From Myxococcales bacterium FL481 (GTDB lineage: Bacteria; Myxococcota_A; Polyangia; Nannocystales; Nannocystaceae), in the NCBI GenBank assembly GCA_006508105.1, contig QKPP01000016.1:20341-75270 (forward strand): a stretch of 54,930 bases of DNA. The letters are read 5' to 3'. Below, one piece after another: positions 41,435 through 50,926 of this stretch (positions are counted from its first letter, which is position 1; each line of letters begins with the position of its first letter). The notes below the pieces were generated by a model. The model saw only the letters and a list, made by a program, of their open reading frames with translations, had not been told where the DNA came from and ran no database searches. The translations under genes and the position numbers were made by a program.

Positions 41435-43573
41435 CTACGGACGTTCGCTCGTCGCGGGCGGCAAGCTGTCGGCCACGATCTGCGCGAGGTCGGCGACCGC
41501 GATGCGATCGTCCTGACCCAGGTGTTTGATCCCGTCCGCGATCATCGTCTTGCAGAACGGACAACCCACGGCAACCCGTTCGACGCCACTTTCGACGATC
41601 TCCTGGGCCCGATCGATGTTGACCCGCTTCTCCGGCTCTTCCTCGAGCCACATTCGGCCTCCGCCCGCGCCGCAGCAAAAACCGTGCTCACGGTTACGAC
41701 CGAACTCGGTCACGTTGCTGGGTTTCGCGCTCACTCGGCTGAGCACCTCGCGTGGTGCGTCGTAGACCCCGTTCCAACGTCCGAGGTAGCAGCTGTCGTG
41801 ATACCCGACGCGGGCGGCCAACGGCTGGTCGACCTGGAGCTTCCCCTGCGCGAGCAGATGCGAGACGAGCTGAGCGTGGTGCACCACCTCGAAGCTGCCG
41901 CCGAACTGGGGGTATTCGTTCTTGATGGTGTGCAGGCAGTGCGGGCAGCTGGTGATGATCTTGCGAACCTTGTGTTCCTTGAGCAGATCGACCTGTGCTT
42001 GGGCCATGAGCTGGAAGTTCATTTCGTCGCCCAGACGGCGCACGGTATCGCCTGTGCACCGCTCGTCGTCACCGAGCACGGCGAAGTCCACCCCTGCGGC
42101 CTGCAGAACCCGTACGAGGGCGCGGGCCGTTTTCTTGGCTTCGTCATCGTACGCCCCCGCGCAGCCGACGAAGAACAAGTACTCCGCGTCGGGATGGTCG
42201 GCGAGCCGTGGCACATCGAGCCCCTCGGCCCAGCGCATGCGGTCGCTTGCGGGCAGATTCCACGGGTTTCCCTGGCCTTCGGTGATGTTCCCAATCACGC
42301 GCACCGCATCACCCGGCGTGCGTCCCGTCTCGTCGTTGAGCACGATGTGCGAGCGCATCTGCAAGATCTTGAGCGGATGCTCGATGAACACGGGGCAAAC
42401 TTCTTGGCAAGCACCACAGGTCGTGCAGGCCCACAGCGTCTCGTCTTTGATCCGGCCGCCGACCATCGGCGGCATCGCATCGAGATGATGACGCAATCGC
42501 GCGACGTCGGCTGGCTCTTCGCTCGTATCTTCCGGGTCACGTTCGAGCGGTGCGCCGGCGTCTTTGAGCGCGAGCAGAGCGGGTCCACGGGCCTTCATCT
42601 CGTCTTTGAGGTCGTGGATCAGGTGCATCGGGCTCAGCGGTTTGCGGGTGGCGAACGCCGGGCAGTAGGTCGTGCAGCGGGCGCACTCGGTGCACGCGTA
42701 GTTGTCGATGAGACTTTTCCAATCGAACTGATCGATGCGACCGACCCCCCAGTTGTCGAAGAGCGGTTCGGCCGATTCATCGCTGGGGTCGCCGTCGAAC
42801 AGCGCGAGCTTGGGCATCGCCCCCCGTTGACCCTGGTGGCGCAGCAAGATGTTGGGCCCGGCGCCCATGACGTGGAGATGCTTGGAGTACGGCAGGTAGT
42901 TGAGGAAACCCAGCAGCAACAGCATATGGGTCCACCAGTGCGCCTCCGCGGCGAAGTGGGCTTGGACCGGGTCAACGTGTACGTCCAGCTCGGGGCCGGA
43001 TGTCGGCGACCATAGACCGAGCGCCTCGCCGAGGAACGCGGAGATCATCGCCCCCGGCTCGACCTCCGCGACCGCGGCCATGTGCCAGGTGTGGTAGCCG
43101 TAGTGGGTCAAGCTGAGCAACGTGATGGCCGACAAGATCAGGATGGCGTCGAGGCTCGCTGGGACGAACGCGGGCTTGATCACGAGACGGCGAAACAGCG
43201 CCCACACGACCGCCGCGAGCACGGGGATGTACGCGAGCTCGATCGCCGCGTAGATGTAGCCGTAGATCGGTTGGCCGAATACAATCCGCAGATCGTTTTG
43301 GTCGCCGAACAAGCCACTCAAGATCATGTCCACAGAGGCGATGGAAACGATGAGAAACCCCCAGTAGATGGCCAAGTGGTGCCAACTACGGCGTTCTTCC
43401 ATCACCTTGCGCTGACCGAAGAAGAACTTGAGCAGGCTCCAAAGGCGCGCGGTCCATGTCTCATTTAGGTCCGCCGGCCGGCCGAGAGCGGCGATCCGAA
43501 CCAGGCGAGCGGTGCTGGCCGTCCAGACGGCGCCGGCGATGACGACCACGGCCGCGAAGATCATCTGTTTCAT
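41435..43573 (-). CDS. Membrane-bound Fe-S oxidoreductase (HdrDE/EtfD-like)
   Basis: A 712-residue integral-membrane electron carrier. The N-terminal 220 residues contain about six membrane helices with histidines that could bind heme b (WHHLAIYWGFLIV, HYGYHTWHM). Two [4Fe-4S] ferredoxin motifs follow (CTECARCTTYC and CTTCGACQEVCP). Two CCG domains then appear (FFVGCAGAYDDE to SCPHCLHT, and YHDSCYLGRWNGVYD with HGFCCGAGGGR). The same domain set is found in EtfD, which passes electrons from electron-transfer flavoprotein to quinone, and in heterodisulfide reductase DE. With the acyl-CoA enzymes in this window an ETF:quinone role is reasonable but unproven; no etfAB is present here. Confidence 0.92.
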   Translation of the reverse strand: MKQMIFAAVVVIAGAVWTASTARLVRIAALGRPADLNETWTARLWSLLKFFFGQRKVMEERRSWHHLAIYWGFLIVSIASVDMILSGLFGDQNDLRIVFGQPIYGYIYAAIELAYIPVLAAVVWALFRRLVIKPAFVPASLDAILILSAITLLSLTHYGYHTWHMAAVAEVEPGAMISAFLGEALGLWSPTSGPELDVHVDPVQAHFAAEAHWWTHMLLLLGFLNYLPYSKHLHVMGAGPNILLRHQGQRGAMPKLALFDGDPSDESAEPLFDNWGVGRIDQFDWKSLIDNYACTECARCTTYCPAFATRKPLSPMHLIHDLKDEMKARGPALLALKDAGAPLERDPEDTSEEPADVARLRHHLDAMPPMVGGRIKDETLWACTTCGACQEVCPVFIEHPLKILQMRSHIVLNDETGRTPGDAVRVIGNITEGQGNPWNLPASDRMRWAEGLDVPRLADHPDAEYLFFVGCAGAYDDEAKKTARALVRVLQAAGVDFAVLGDDERCTGDTVRRLGDEMNFQLMAQAQVDLLKEHKVRKIITSCPHCLHTIKNEYPQFGGSFEVVHHAQLVSHLLAQGKLQVDQPLAARVGYHDSCYLGRWNGVYDAPREVLSRVSAKPSNVTEFGRNREHGFCCGAGGGRMWLEEEPEKRVNIDRAQEIVESGVERVAVGCPFCKTMIADGIKHLGQDDRIAVADLAQIVADSLPPATSERP

Positions 43574-43829
43574 CGAAAGCCCTTCACGCCTGTAAACGTG
43601 GGCGAGACTACCACACTAAGGGATCTTGGGCCGGCGTAGCGACTATTGCGCTCACGAGGCGGCCCGGGACGCCCACGACGCGCAGCCGGATCACGCGCGA
43701 GCGAGGCGGTCGCCGTCGATCGCAAGTGGCCTTCGGCGCCGGCACGACCCGATTTGAGATCGATGCCAACGCGGGTCGCCTACCGACCGTATGCGGGAAG
43801 TGCTACTCCGTATTCGGAGGCTTACGAGC

Positions 43830-44198
43830 GTGGCCAAAGCCCATATCCTCGTCGTCGAAGATGATGCGTCTGTGCGCCTGCTGGTCGAAAAGTCGCTGAC
43901 TTCCCACGGGTACGAGGTGTCGTTGGTCGGAGATGGTCTCGAGGGGCTCACCGCGCTCGAACAACGCAAACCCGACCTGGTCATCGTCGATATCATGATG
44001 CCGCGTCTCGACGGGATGACGTTCGTCAAGGCGATGAAGCGCAACGCGGATACCAAGCCGATTCCGGTCATTTTCCTCACCGCCAAAAGCGATCCGAAGA
44101 GCATGATCGAGGGCATCCGCGTCGGGGCCAAGTTCTACGTGCCCAAGCCCTTTCAGATCGACGAGTTGATCAGCAAAGTCGAAAAGGCGCTGGGCTAG
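43830..44198 (+). CDS. Single-domain response regulator (CheY-like)
   Basis: A stand-alone receiver domain of about 122 residues. Acid pocket Asp11-Asp12, phospho-acceptor Asp54 (VIVDIMMP), switch Thr84 (FLTAKS) and Lys106 (VPKPF) are all intact. GTG at 43830 has GGAGG ten bases upstream; an ATG at 43791 would add 13 residues with no domain. It has no output domain, so it likely acts on a partner protein. Nearby is a lone Hpt protein at 40553-40918. Confidence 0.94.
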   Translation: MAKAHILVVEDDASVRLLVEKSLTSHGYEVSLVGDGLEGLTALEQRKPDLVIVDIMMPRLDGMTFVKAMKRNADTKPIPVIFLTAKSDPKSMIEGIRVGAKFYVPKPFQIDELISKVEKALG

Positions 44199-44239
44199 TC
44201 GACATGGCGGTTGGCTCCGCCCTGGCGATCCGACTCGAG

Positions 44240-45766
44240 CTAGCGCCCGCGACCCAGAAACAGGGTCCGGCCGAACGTGGGCCGCTTTGGCGGCGCCACG
44301 ACGCTCGCGACCCCGAGCCCGGCGACGAACTCACCTTCGACGCCAAGGCCAGGCAGGGTGAGTCGGGACGCGAGATGCAAGTTTCGGGCTCCGGACACCG
44401 CAGGGAGCAGTCCCACGCCCAAGGCCCCGCTGGTGTCGCCGCGAAACAGCGCGGACATGGGGAGCCGCATGGCGGTATTGGCCCCGACCCCTGGCGCGAC
44501 GCGGCCGTGGCCGTCCCGGGCCGGGAGACCGTCATGGGGCGAGTGCATCACGCGGATGTGGCGACGCAACCACGGCAGCACCCCTTGGTCTTCCAGCTCC
44601 TCGAGCAGCCGCTCGGCTTGGTCATCCAAGGATGCCCCAGGCGCCACGAGGGTCGACACGCTGAGCTGGTACGCGCCATCGTCGAGGGGGTCGCTGCGAC
44701 GGATCATCGTCGCGCCAAGCGGAGGGCGCTTGCCGGGGGCGACGACTCGCGGTGCCCACACGGCCAGTCCGTCGAGGCCAGGACCCAGCCCACGTGGTTC
44801 CACGGTCAAGTTCATGACGAAGCGGCAGGCCGTCACGTCGATGCCGGCGAGAGATCGCGCGAGGGGGCGGGGTAGGTGTTCGGCGAGCCAGGCTCCCCCA
44901 ACCAGTGACCGCGGGTCCTCGGCGAGGACGAGGTGGTCACAACCATAGCGGTCGGTCTTGCCCAGCAACTGAATGCCGACGACGCGGCCGCGCTTGAGCA
45001 AGACATCGGCGACCCGCAGACCCGACTTCACTTCGCCCGACTTGAGCCGAATGCGAGTGATCAACAACTCACGCAACCCGGCCAGTCCACCCATGCGATC
45101 GAACGGCCCGCGGTGCCACTGGCTCAGCAAGCGGATCTTCGCACCGGCACCCAGAGACTCGGGCGACAAGTCGGAGATGGCGCTCGTCACCGCGTCCGAG
45201 ACGGACGCCAACGGATGGCCGCGGGTGACGGGGGCCCACAGGTCAAAGTCGGCGCGCGGCAATCGGCTCGCGGTGCGATCGAGAAATCGCCGCGTCCAGA
45301 ACCGCTCCGCGGTGGGGACTTGCTCGCCGCTGCCCAGCAGGTCTTCGAACACGGGGTTGACGGTCTGCACCTGCTCGATGAAGCGGTGCCATGCCGCCAT
45401 CACGTCGACGTCGGGCCACTCACGTGCCGCTTCGCGGGCAAGGTTTTTGGCGCCGAGCTCGATATCTAGCCGGTGTCCGTCGGTGACCCAATGCGTGCGA
45501 GCGGCGGCGGGCTGCAGCGCGCGGCGAATCTGCGGCCACAAGCCGAGTTCTTCGCAAGACCGACGCACCGCCGGGCTGTCGAGCTGGACGAGCGGCACGG
45601 GGTCGATGGGCATGGCTCGCCCGCCGAGTGAGTAGGTGCCGGTGATGGGCCGCGTGGGGATGACCAGGACTCGCAGCCCCCGGTTGGCCGCGAGCGCGGC
45701 GGCGACCAGGCCCGCGAGATCGCCCCCGAGAACGATCAAGTTGTAGTGGTTGGTCGCAACGGACAA
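44240..45766 (-). CDS. FAD-dependent phytoene-desaturase/NAD(P)-binding-type oxidoreductase
   Basis: A 508-residue FAD-binding protein. The dinucleotide fold opens with NLIVLGGDLAGLVAAALAAN and continues with LRVLVIPTRPITGTYS. The end (GVGLLPAVSGARNLHLASRL) is the typical FAD-closing segment of phytoene-desaturase-like proteins, with GVEGEFVAGLGVA. Substrate is unknown; the usual carotenoid genes are absent. TTG at 45766 is used, with GAGG upstream and only one base after the purM stop. Long in-frame extensions upstream run back into purM and are not real. Confidence 0.85.
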   Translation of the reverse strand: MSVATNHYNLIVLGGDLAGLVAAALAANRGLRVLVIPTRPITGTYSLGGRAMPIDPVPLVQLDSPAVRRSCEELGLWPQIRRALQPAAARTHWVTDGHRLDIELGAKNLAREAAREWPDVDVMAAWHRFIEQVQTVNPVFEDLLGSGEQVPTAERFWTRRFLDRTASRLPRADFDLWAPVTRGHPLASVSDAVTSAISDLSPESLGAGAKIRLLSQWHRGPFDRMGGLAGLRELLITRIRLKSGEVKSGLRVADVLLKRGRVVGIQLLGKTDRYGCDHLVLAEDPRSLVGGAWLAEHLPRPLARSLAGIDVTACRFVMNLTVEPRGLGPGLDGLAVWAPRVVAPGKRPPLGATMIRRSDPLDDGAYQLSVSTLVAPGASLDDQAERLLEELEDQGVLPWLRRHIRVMHSPHDGLPARDGHGRVAPGVGANTAMRLPMSALFRGDTSGALGVGLLPAVSGARNLHLASRLTLPGLGVEGEFVAGLGVASVVAPPKRPTFGRTLFLGRGR

Positions 45767-45767
45767 C

Positions 45768-46853
45768 TCACGCCTCGAACCGAACGGGGTCACCACCGAG
45801 GCGCTCGACCACTTCTCCCACGAGCGATGCGTCGCAGCCGGTCTCGCGAACCGCGGCGAGGGTTGGCTCCGCTTGCTCGCGGTCGACGTACAACAGCATC
45901 CCGACCCCTCCGTTGAACGTTCGGCGCATCTCTTCGAGTGAGACCCCCTGCGCGGCGATGGCCTGCATGACGGGCGGGATCGGGACGGCGCGGAGATCGA
46001 GCCTGACGCCTTGGTTCTCGGCAAGGCCACGCTGCGGGTTTTCGAGCAGGCCCCCGCCGGTGATGTTCGCTGCGGCGTGGACCGGGCAGGGGTCGAGGGC
46101 GCGAAGTGGGGCGAGCGCGCGCTCGTAGATTCGCGTGGGGGTGAGCAGCGCTTCCCCCACAGACACCTCCGGCGCGGTGGGGAGGGGATCGTCTAGGCCT
46201 AGTCCAGCAAAGTCCGGTTCGAGCAAGGCTCGCCGGGCCAGGCTATAACCGTTGCTGTGCAGGCCCGAGGCGTGCAAGGCGATCACCCGATCACCGACTC
46301 GGACTCGTTGTGGCCCCCACGCGCGCTGCTTTTCCACGACGCCGACACCGAACGCGGCGAGATCGTAGTGGCCGGACGCGTACATCCCCGGTAGCTCCGC
46401 CATTTCTCCTCCGATGAGGGCGCAGCGAGCTTGGCGGCAACCGTTCGCGACGCCAGCGACCAAGGCTTCGGCCTTCTGAGGGGCGAGTACGCCAGTGCCG
46501 ATGTAGTCCAGCAGAAACAAGCTCTTGGCGCCGGTCACCAGCATGTCGTTGACGACCATGGCCACCAGATCGACGCCGACCGTGTCATGACGATCCATGG
46601 CGATCGCCACCAGCAGTTTGGTGCCCACTCCGTCCGTCGAAGACACCAAGAGGGGCTCTTGCAGCCCGCTCGGCATCGCGAACGCGCCGGCAAAGCCGCC
46701 AATGCCTCCCACCACCCCATCGATGTGCGTGCTTTCGACGATCGCCTGAATGCGGCGCACGGCCTCGTTGCCGGCTCCGATATCGACGCCCGCGTCCTTG
46801 TAAGTCAGCGATCGACCGGGTTTCGCGTCTTCAACGCCGGAGCCGTTGCTCAT
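45768..46853 (-). CDS. purM: Phosphoribosylformylglycinamidine cyclo-ligase
   Basis: Makes aminoimidazole ribonucleotide (AIR), the fifth step of purine synthesis. At 361 residues it is of family length. Marks are LTYKDAGVDIGAGNEAV, the ATP-binding VSSTDGVGTKLLVA, GVDLVAMVVNDMLV, GGEMAELPGMY, ALHASGLHSNGYSLAR, and HAAANITGGGLLENP. The ATG at 46853 gives a proper start; longer frames overlap the divergent accD leader. It precedes the FAD oxidoreductase gene by one base, so they share an mRNA. Confidence 0.98.
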   Translation of the reverse strand: MSNGSGVEDAKPGRSLTYKDAGVDIGAGNEAVRRIQAIVESTHIDGVVGGIGGFAGAFAMPSGLQEPLLVSSTDGVGTKLLVAIAMDRHDTVGVDLVAMVVNDMLVTGAKSLFLLDYIGTGVLAPQKAEALVAGVANGCRQARCALIGGEMAELPGMYASGHYDLAAFGVGVVEKQRAWGPQRVRVGDRVIALHASGLHSNGYSLARRALLEPDFAGLGLDDPLPTAPEVSVGEALLTPTRIYERALAPLRALDPCPVHAAANITGGGLLENPQRGLAENQGVRLDLRAVPIPPVMQAIAAQGVSLEEMRRTFNGGVGMLLYVDREQAEPTLAAVRETGCDASLVGEVVERLGGDPVRFEA

Positions 46854-47012
46854 GGGAAAAGGCCATACCAGCCCGGCTTCGGCCGTGGCAACGTGGTGTC
46901 GGCTGCGCGCTCGCCTCCGGCGGGCGGCGGCGGTGGGTTGCTCGTCCCCGGCAAACGCGTCATTCATGGCGGACGCGCTGCGGACAGCCCCCTGCGCGGT
47001 CTTCACACGATC

Positions 47013-47882
47013 ATGGCTTGGTGGACACGCAAAAAGGAGCCGCTTGACCGCGGCGGCGCAAGCGAGAGCAAAGTCTCCATCCCGAAGGGGCTGTGGAGCA
47101 AGTGCGACGCGTGCGGAGAGATCACGTACACGGCGGACTTGGTCGAAAACCTGCGCGTCTGCCCGGAGTGTGGGCATCACCACCGGATGCCGACCGACGA
47201 GCGCATCGCCGCCACCCTCGACGCCGGATCTTGGCGCGAGCTTGACGATGAACTGGCCTCCGGTGACCCGCTCGGCTTCGTGGATCAGGGGTCGTACCGC
47301 GATCGCTTGAACAAAGCCGTCGGGGTCACCGGGCGTCAGGATGCGTTCGCCGCGGGGGAGGGCACCATCGGGGGCATTCCGGTGAGCGCGGGGTTTTTTG
47401 CGTTCGAGTTCATGGGGGGCTCGATGGGGTCGGTCGTCGGCGAGAAGATCACTCGCGTTTTCGAGCGCGCACTGGAGCGGCGATGTCCCGCGATCGTGGC
47501 CTCGGCCTCCGGCGGCGCGAGGATGCAAGAGGGGATCTTCTCGCTGATGCAAATGGCCAAGACCTCCGCGGCACGGGCCAAACTGCGGGACTTGGGTCTG
47601 CCGTACATCTCGTTGTTGCTGCACCCCACCACCGGTGGGGTCGCGGCGAGCTTCGCCTTTCTCGGAGACATCATCGTCGCTGAGCCGCAGGCGTTGGTGG
47701 GTTTTGCCGGGCCTCGCGTGATCAAAGAAACCGTGGGCGAAGAACTGCCCGCGGGTTTTCAGCGGTCGGAGTTTCTACTCGACCACGGGATGATCGACCG
47801 CATCGTTCCACGCTTGGAGATGCGCCGAGAGCTCGGCCGCATGCTCGGCATGCTCGTGTCGGGCGACGCGACGACGACGTGA
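47013..47882 (+). CDS. accD: Acetyl-CoA carboxylase carboxyltransferase subunit beta
   Basis: Transfers carboxyl from biotin to acetyl-CoA in fatty acid synthesis. The 289-residue protein begins with the zinc ribbon C31-x2-C34 and C50-x2-C53 (CDACGE, CPECGH), followed by the crotonase-like domain with SASGGARMQEGIFSLMQM, HPTTGGVAASFAFLGD, and GFAGPRVIKETVGEELP. ATG at 47013 matches family starts. It overlaps folC by four bases (GTGA), the widespread accD-folC order, and diverges from purM across 160 bases. Confidence 0.98.
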   Translation: MAWWTRKKEPLDRGGASESKVSIPKGLWSKCDACGEITYTADLVENLRVCPECGHHHRMPTDERIAATLDAGSWRELDDELASGDPLGFVDQGSYRDRLNKAVGVTGRQDAFAAGEGTIGGIPVSAGFFAFEFMGGSMGSVVGEKITRVFERALERRCPAIVASASGGARMQEGIFSLMQMAKTSAARAKLRDLGLPYISLLLHPTTGGVAASFAFLGDIIVAEPQALVGFAGPRVIKETVGEELPAGFQRSEFLLDHGMIDRIVPRLEMRRELGRMLGMLVSGDATTT

Positions 47883-49132
47883 CCTGGCGCGACGCGCTGT
47901 TCGGCCGCCGCACGATGGGCGTGCGCCTGGGCCTCGACGCGATCCGGCGAGTCGACCGCGAGCTCGGCTGTCCCGTGGCGAACGCTCGTTTCGTCGCTCA
48001 CATCGTCGGTACCAACGGAAAGGGGTCGACCGCGGCCATGGTCGCCCACGGCCTGGCGCGTGGGGGGCTGCGGCGCGTGGGGTTGTTCACCAGTCCGCAC
48101 TTGGTCGCCGTGGGTGAACGCATGCGCGTGGACGGAGCCGCGGCCCCCGACGCGGCGGTGGAGCAATTGGTCGAACGCGTGATGGCGGCGGAGCGCCGGG
48201 TCGGCGAGCAACTGAGTTTCTTCGAGGTCATCACCCTCGCCGCCTTGCTTTGGTTCGCCGATCACGGAGTGGAGTCTCTCGTGCTAGAAGCCGGGCTCGG
48301 GGGGCGATTGGACAGCACCCGGATCCGACGATCGACCGTGTCGTTGGTCACTCGCATCGGCCTCGATCATCAAGCGTTTCTCGGCGAGCGACTCGAGGAC
48401 ATTGCCGCCGAGAAAGCCGCGGTGCTTCACGCTGGTGCGCCTGCCTATTCCGTCGGTCAACGGGCCGAGGTTGAGCTCGTCCTACACCGCGCCGCGCAAG
48501 TCGCCGGATGCGAGCTTCGGTTCGTCGAGCCAACTCCGGTCGCGCCGCGCGGGCTCGTGGGCGACTTCCAACGCAGCAACGCCGCCCTCGCGTTCGCGGC
48601 GGTCCGTGCCGCGCTCCCGGGCGCTTGTTGGTCATGGCTCGATGGCGTGCGCTGCCCGGGCCGTTGGGATCGGCGCACGATCCGGCGAGCCGACGTGGTG
48701 TTCGATGTGGCCCACAACGACGATGCGATCGAGGGCTTGATCCCGTTGGTGCGCCAGTTCGATCCGTCCTTGATCGTGTTCGGCTGCATGTCCGACAAGC
48801 CGGCCGTTGCCATGGCACAGGCCTTGCGCCGCTTCGCTCGAACGCACTGGCTGGTCGGACTTGGCGAGCGGGGCGTATCGGCGCTGCCCGGCTGGGAGTT
48901 TGTGGGGGAACTCGGCTCGGCGCGGGCGCGCACGCGCTGGCAACAGGCTTGCGCGGACCCGATTCGGGTGCTGGTGTGCGGATCGCATCTCCTCGTCGGC
49001 TCGCTCCTTGCCGGCGAACGAGCGCCCGATCCTGGAGATCCCCGCCACCGCGCCACCGGTCGTGAGCGGAGACCAAGTCGGACTCGCCGGGGGACCGACT
49101 CGTCGCGGGGACGAGCGCGGCGCGGCAGGTAG
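47879..49132 (+). CDS. folC: Folylpolyglutamate synthase / dihydrofolate synthase family
   Basis: A Mur-ligase-type enzyme that adds glutamate to folates and often makes dihydrofolate. The 417-residue protein has the P-loop HIVGTNGKGSTAAM near residue 40, LFTSPHLVAVGERM, ALLEAGLGGRLDSTR-like residues (LEAGLGGRLDSTR) and VFDVAHNDDAIEGL. The last 35 residues are an Arg/Gly-rich tail beyond the normal end. The GTG overlaps the accD stop, so the two are coupled. Confidence 0.95.
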   Translation: MTWRDALFGRRTMGVRLGLDAIRRVDRELGCPVANARFVAHIVGTNGKGSTAAMVAHGLARGGLRRVGLFTSPHLVAVGERMRVDGAAAPDAAVEQLVERVMAAERRVGEQLSFFEVITLAALLWFADHGVESLVLEAGLGGRLDSTRIRRSTVSLVTRIGLDHQAFLGERLEDIAAEKAAVLHAGAPAYSVGQRAEVELVLHRAAQVAGCELRFVEPTPVAPRGLVGDFQRSNAALAFAAVRAALPGACWSWLDGVRCPGRWDRRTIRRADVVFDVAHNDDAIEGLIPLVRQFDPSLIVFGCMSDKPAVAMAQALRRFARTHWLVGLGERGVSALPGWEFVGELGSARARTRWQQACADPIRVLVCGSHLLVGSLLAGERAPDPGDPRHRATGRERRPSRTRRGTDSSRGRARRGR

Positions 49133-49247
49133 GTCGATGTGTTAGCCTGGAGGTGAGCGGGTTCCAAGTCGGGCTCGTCAGTGGACCAGCCCGTCGCCAA
49201 CGCGAGCGCTTGGCACCAGGAAGGCTCGAGCGCTAAGATCCCTCGCG

Positions 49248-50192
49248 ATGATCGTGTCCCTGCTTGCGACCTGGACGAGCGTCGCGTGGCTGCAAGCCAG
49301 CGCGGCAGAGCCTCCGCGTGAGCGAGCGGCCAGTCCCGCGACGGCATCACCCCGAAGTCGCCCGGCCCGGCCATCCGGCCGCGACGCCGCGCCAACCCAG
49401 CGCAACAAGGCGACCCCGGTGAAGCGCCGCTCGGCCCCACCGCCAGCGGGCCCCGCCCGGGCCCCGACGCCCGCGCCGGTCCCCGTCATCGACCAGCGCA
49501 CACCAAGTTCGAACCTCGATCGGGCGTGGTCGTTCAGCCGCACGGAGGCTCCTCGCCCCGCGTATGTGGAGGAGTCGCCGAAGACTTTGCTCCAGATCAA
49601 CCCGATTGGCTACTACCAGGGGGTCGCGCCCGGCAGCGACAACCTGCCTCCGCTTTTGTCGAATGGGGGTGAGTCGGCCGCGACCGTGTTGACGTGGACG
49701 GGTTTTCGTCCGCAGTCCAAGGGGTCGAGCGAAGTCTTCGTTCAGCTCAGCTCCCCCGTGGCGTATCGACTCGACCAGACGGCCCAATCGATCGTGATCA
49801 CGCTCCCGGGGACCACCGTCAACGTCGCCAACAACCAACGTCGACTCGACACGCGTTTCTTCAACACGCCGGTCGACGGGGTCGAGGTCGCGTCCGCGGG
49901 ACCCGACACCGTGATTCGACTGGGTCTGCGTCGTGCGGCCACACCGGTCGTGTCACAACGGGCGGCTCCAGGCGGCTACACGATGCTCATTTTGGCGTTC
50001 GGGCGTGCGGAGACGACGCAGGCTTCGAGTGGCGCGACGCAGCGCCCGACGGCGGCAACGCAGGCTCCGAAGGCACCGCCGCAAAACCCGCCGGCGGCGC
50101 CGCACGCCGCCAGATCAGCGCCCGGCGGTCAGGGCCGGCTGTCGCGCCCGGCTGAGCTGCCAGACGGCTCCCGCGGCGCAGATCAGCGCTAG
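49248..50192 (+). CDS. Exported AMIN-domain protein
   Basis: A 314-residue exported protein. A signal peptide (MIVSLLATWTSVAWLQASAA) is followed by a Pro/Ala/Arg-rich region (to about residue 90). Residues 140-250 fit an AMIN domain (SSEVFVQLSSPVAYRLDQ, SIVITLPGTTVNVANNQRRL, ASAGPDTVIRLGLRR), the peptidoglycan or septum-targeting module found in amidases and secretins. No amidase or secretin domain follows; the tail is Ala/Pro/Gln-rich. It may localise to the wall on its own or be a pilus/secretin accessory. The last 78 bases overlap the convergent gene. Confidence 0.82.
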   Translation: MIVSLLATWTSVAWLQASAAEPPRERAASPATASPRSRPARPSGRDAAPTQRNKATPVKRRSAPPPAGPARAPTPAPVPVIDQRTPSSNLDRAWSFSRTEAPRPAYVEESPKTLLQINPIGYYQGVAPGSDNLPPLLSNGGESAATVLTWTGFRPQSKGSSEVFVQLSSPVAYRLDQTAQSIVITLPGTTVNVANNQRRLDTRFFNTPVDGVEVASAGPDTVIRLGLRRAATPVVSQRAAPGGYTMLILAFGRAETTQASSGATQRPTAATQAPKAPPQNPPAAPHAARSAPGGQGRLSRPAELPDGSRGADQR

Positions 50193-50738
50193 CGCGGCGG
50201 TCGCTCCCCCAAAGGCCGGGGTGAGCGCGGCAAGGCACACCGCGAAACCCAACCAGCGGTACCGCGCCACGCGGCCGAGTTTCGACTGCAATCGCAACTC
50301 CTCGAGCACCTGGCGCAGCTGGGCCTCATCGGCCGGCGACAGGGGGGTGTCCGCGCGGCGGCCGGGCAGCAGATCGCAATTTCGCATGGTCAGGGTCGAC
50401 GCGAGCTGGTGCAGTCGCGACAGTTCGCGGTCCACCCCTCGCACACTCGCCATGACCGCCGGAACCGCGTACGTGTGGATCTTCGGCAGGTAGACCTTGG
50501 CCCGGCTCAGCGCCGTGACGGCCTCGGCCAGCAACGACCTTGCTTTGGCGGCGCGACTGTGCTTTTCGTGCCGCGATTCGTCCGCACCATCGCTGTCAAG
50601 CGTGAGCAAGGCCATGGCGAGCGCTTCGCTCGCGTCACGCAGCAGTCTTCCGATGAGTCCGGGGTCGTCGGACGCAGCCGATGACTGCGAACGATAGCTG
50701 CGGGTCAACTCGAGACTGTGGTGAGAAGGAAGCGGCAT
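50115..50738 (-). CDS. Uncharacterised protein with C-terminal membrane hairpin
   Basis: A 207-residue protein with helical, Arg/Leu/Ala-rich N-terminal 150 residues and two adjacent membrane segments near the end (LGFAVCLAALTPAFGG, TAALALICAAGAVWQL). I do not recognise the family. It overlaps the 3' end of the convergent AMIN gene by 78 bases; codon use is gene-like, so both ends look real. ATG at 50738 lies about 190 bases from the mazG stop. Confidence 0.75.
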   Translation of the reverse strand: MPLPSHHSLELTRSYRSQSSAASDDPGLIGRLLRDASEALAMALLTLDSDGADESRHEKHSRAAKARSLLAEAVTALSRAKVYLPKIHTYAVPAVMASVRGVDRELSRLHQLASTLTMRNCDLLPGRRADTPLSPADEAQLRQVLEELRLQSKLGRVARYRWLGFAVCLAALTPAFGGATAALALICAAGAVWQLSRARQPALTAGR

Positions 50739-50926
50739 ATGTCCAACGAGCTACGTTAACAAGCGTAGGAGACGATGCTCGCTGCGGCCACCTCCGGCCC
50801 ACATGAAGTCCTGCGACGGGTCCCACCAGGGTCCGACTCCGGGGTCGGCGTCGCGGCGGATCGGGCGACGCCGCTCGGGCGTGTCAGTTTTGTGCGACGT
50901 GGGCCAGCCACGTGCTCGGCGTCGCT

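Noticed and set aside
45768-47624. An 618-codon frame extending purM upstream across accD
   Set aside because: The extension is antisense to accD; the ATG at 46853 gives a normal PurM.
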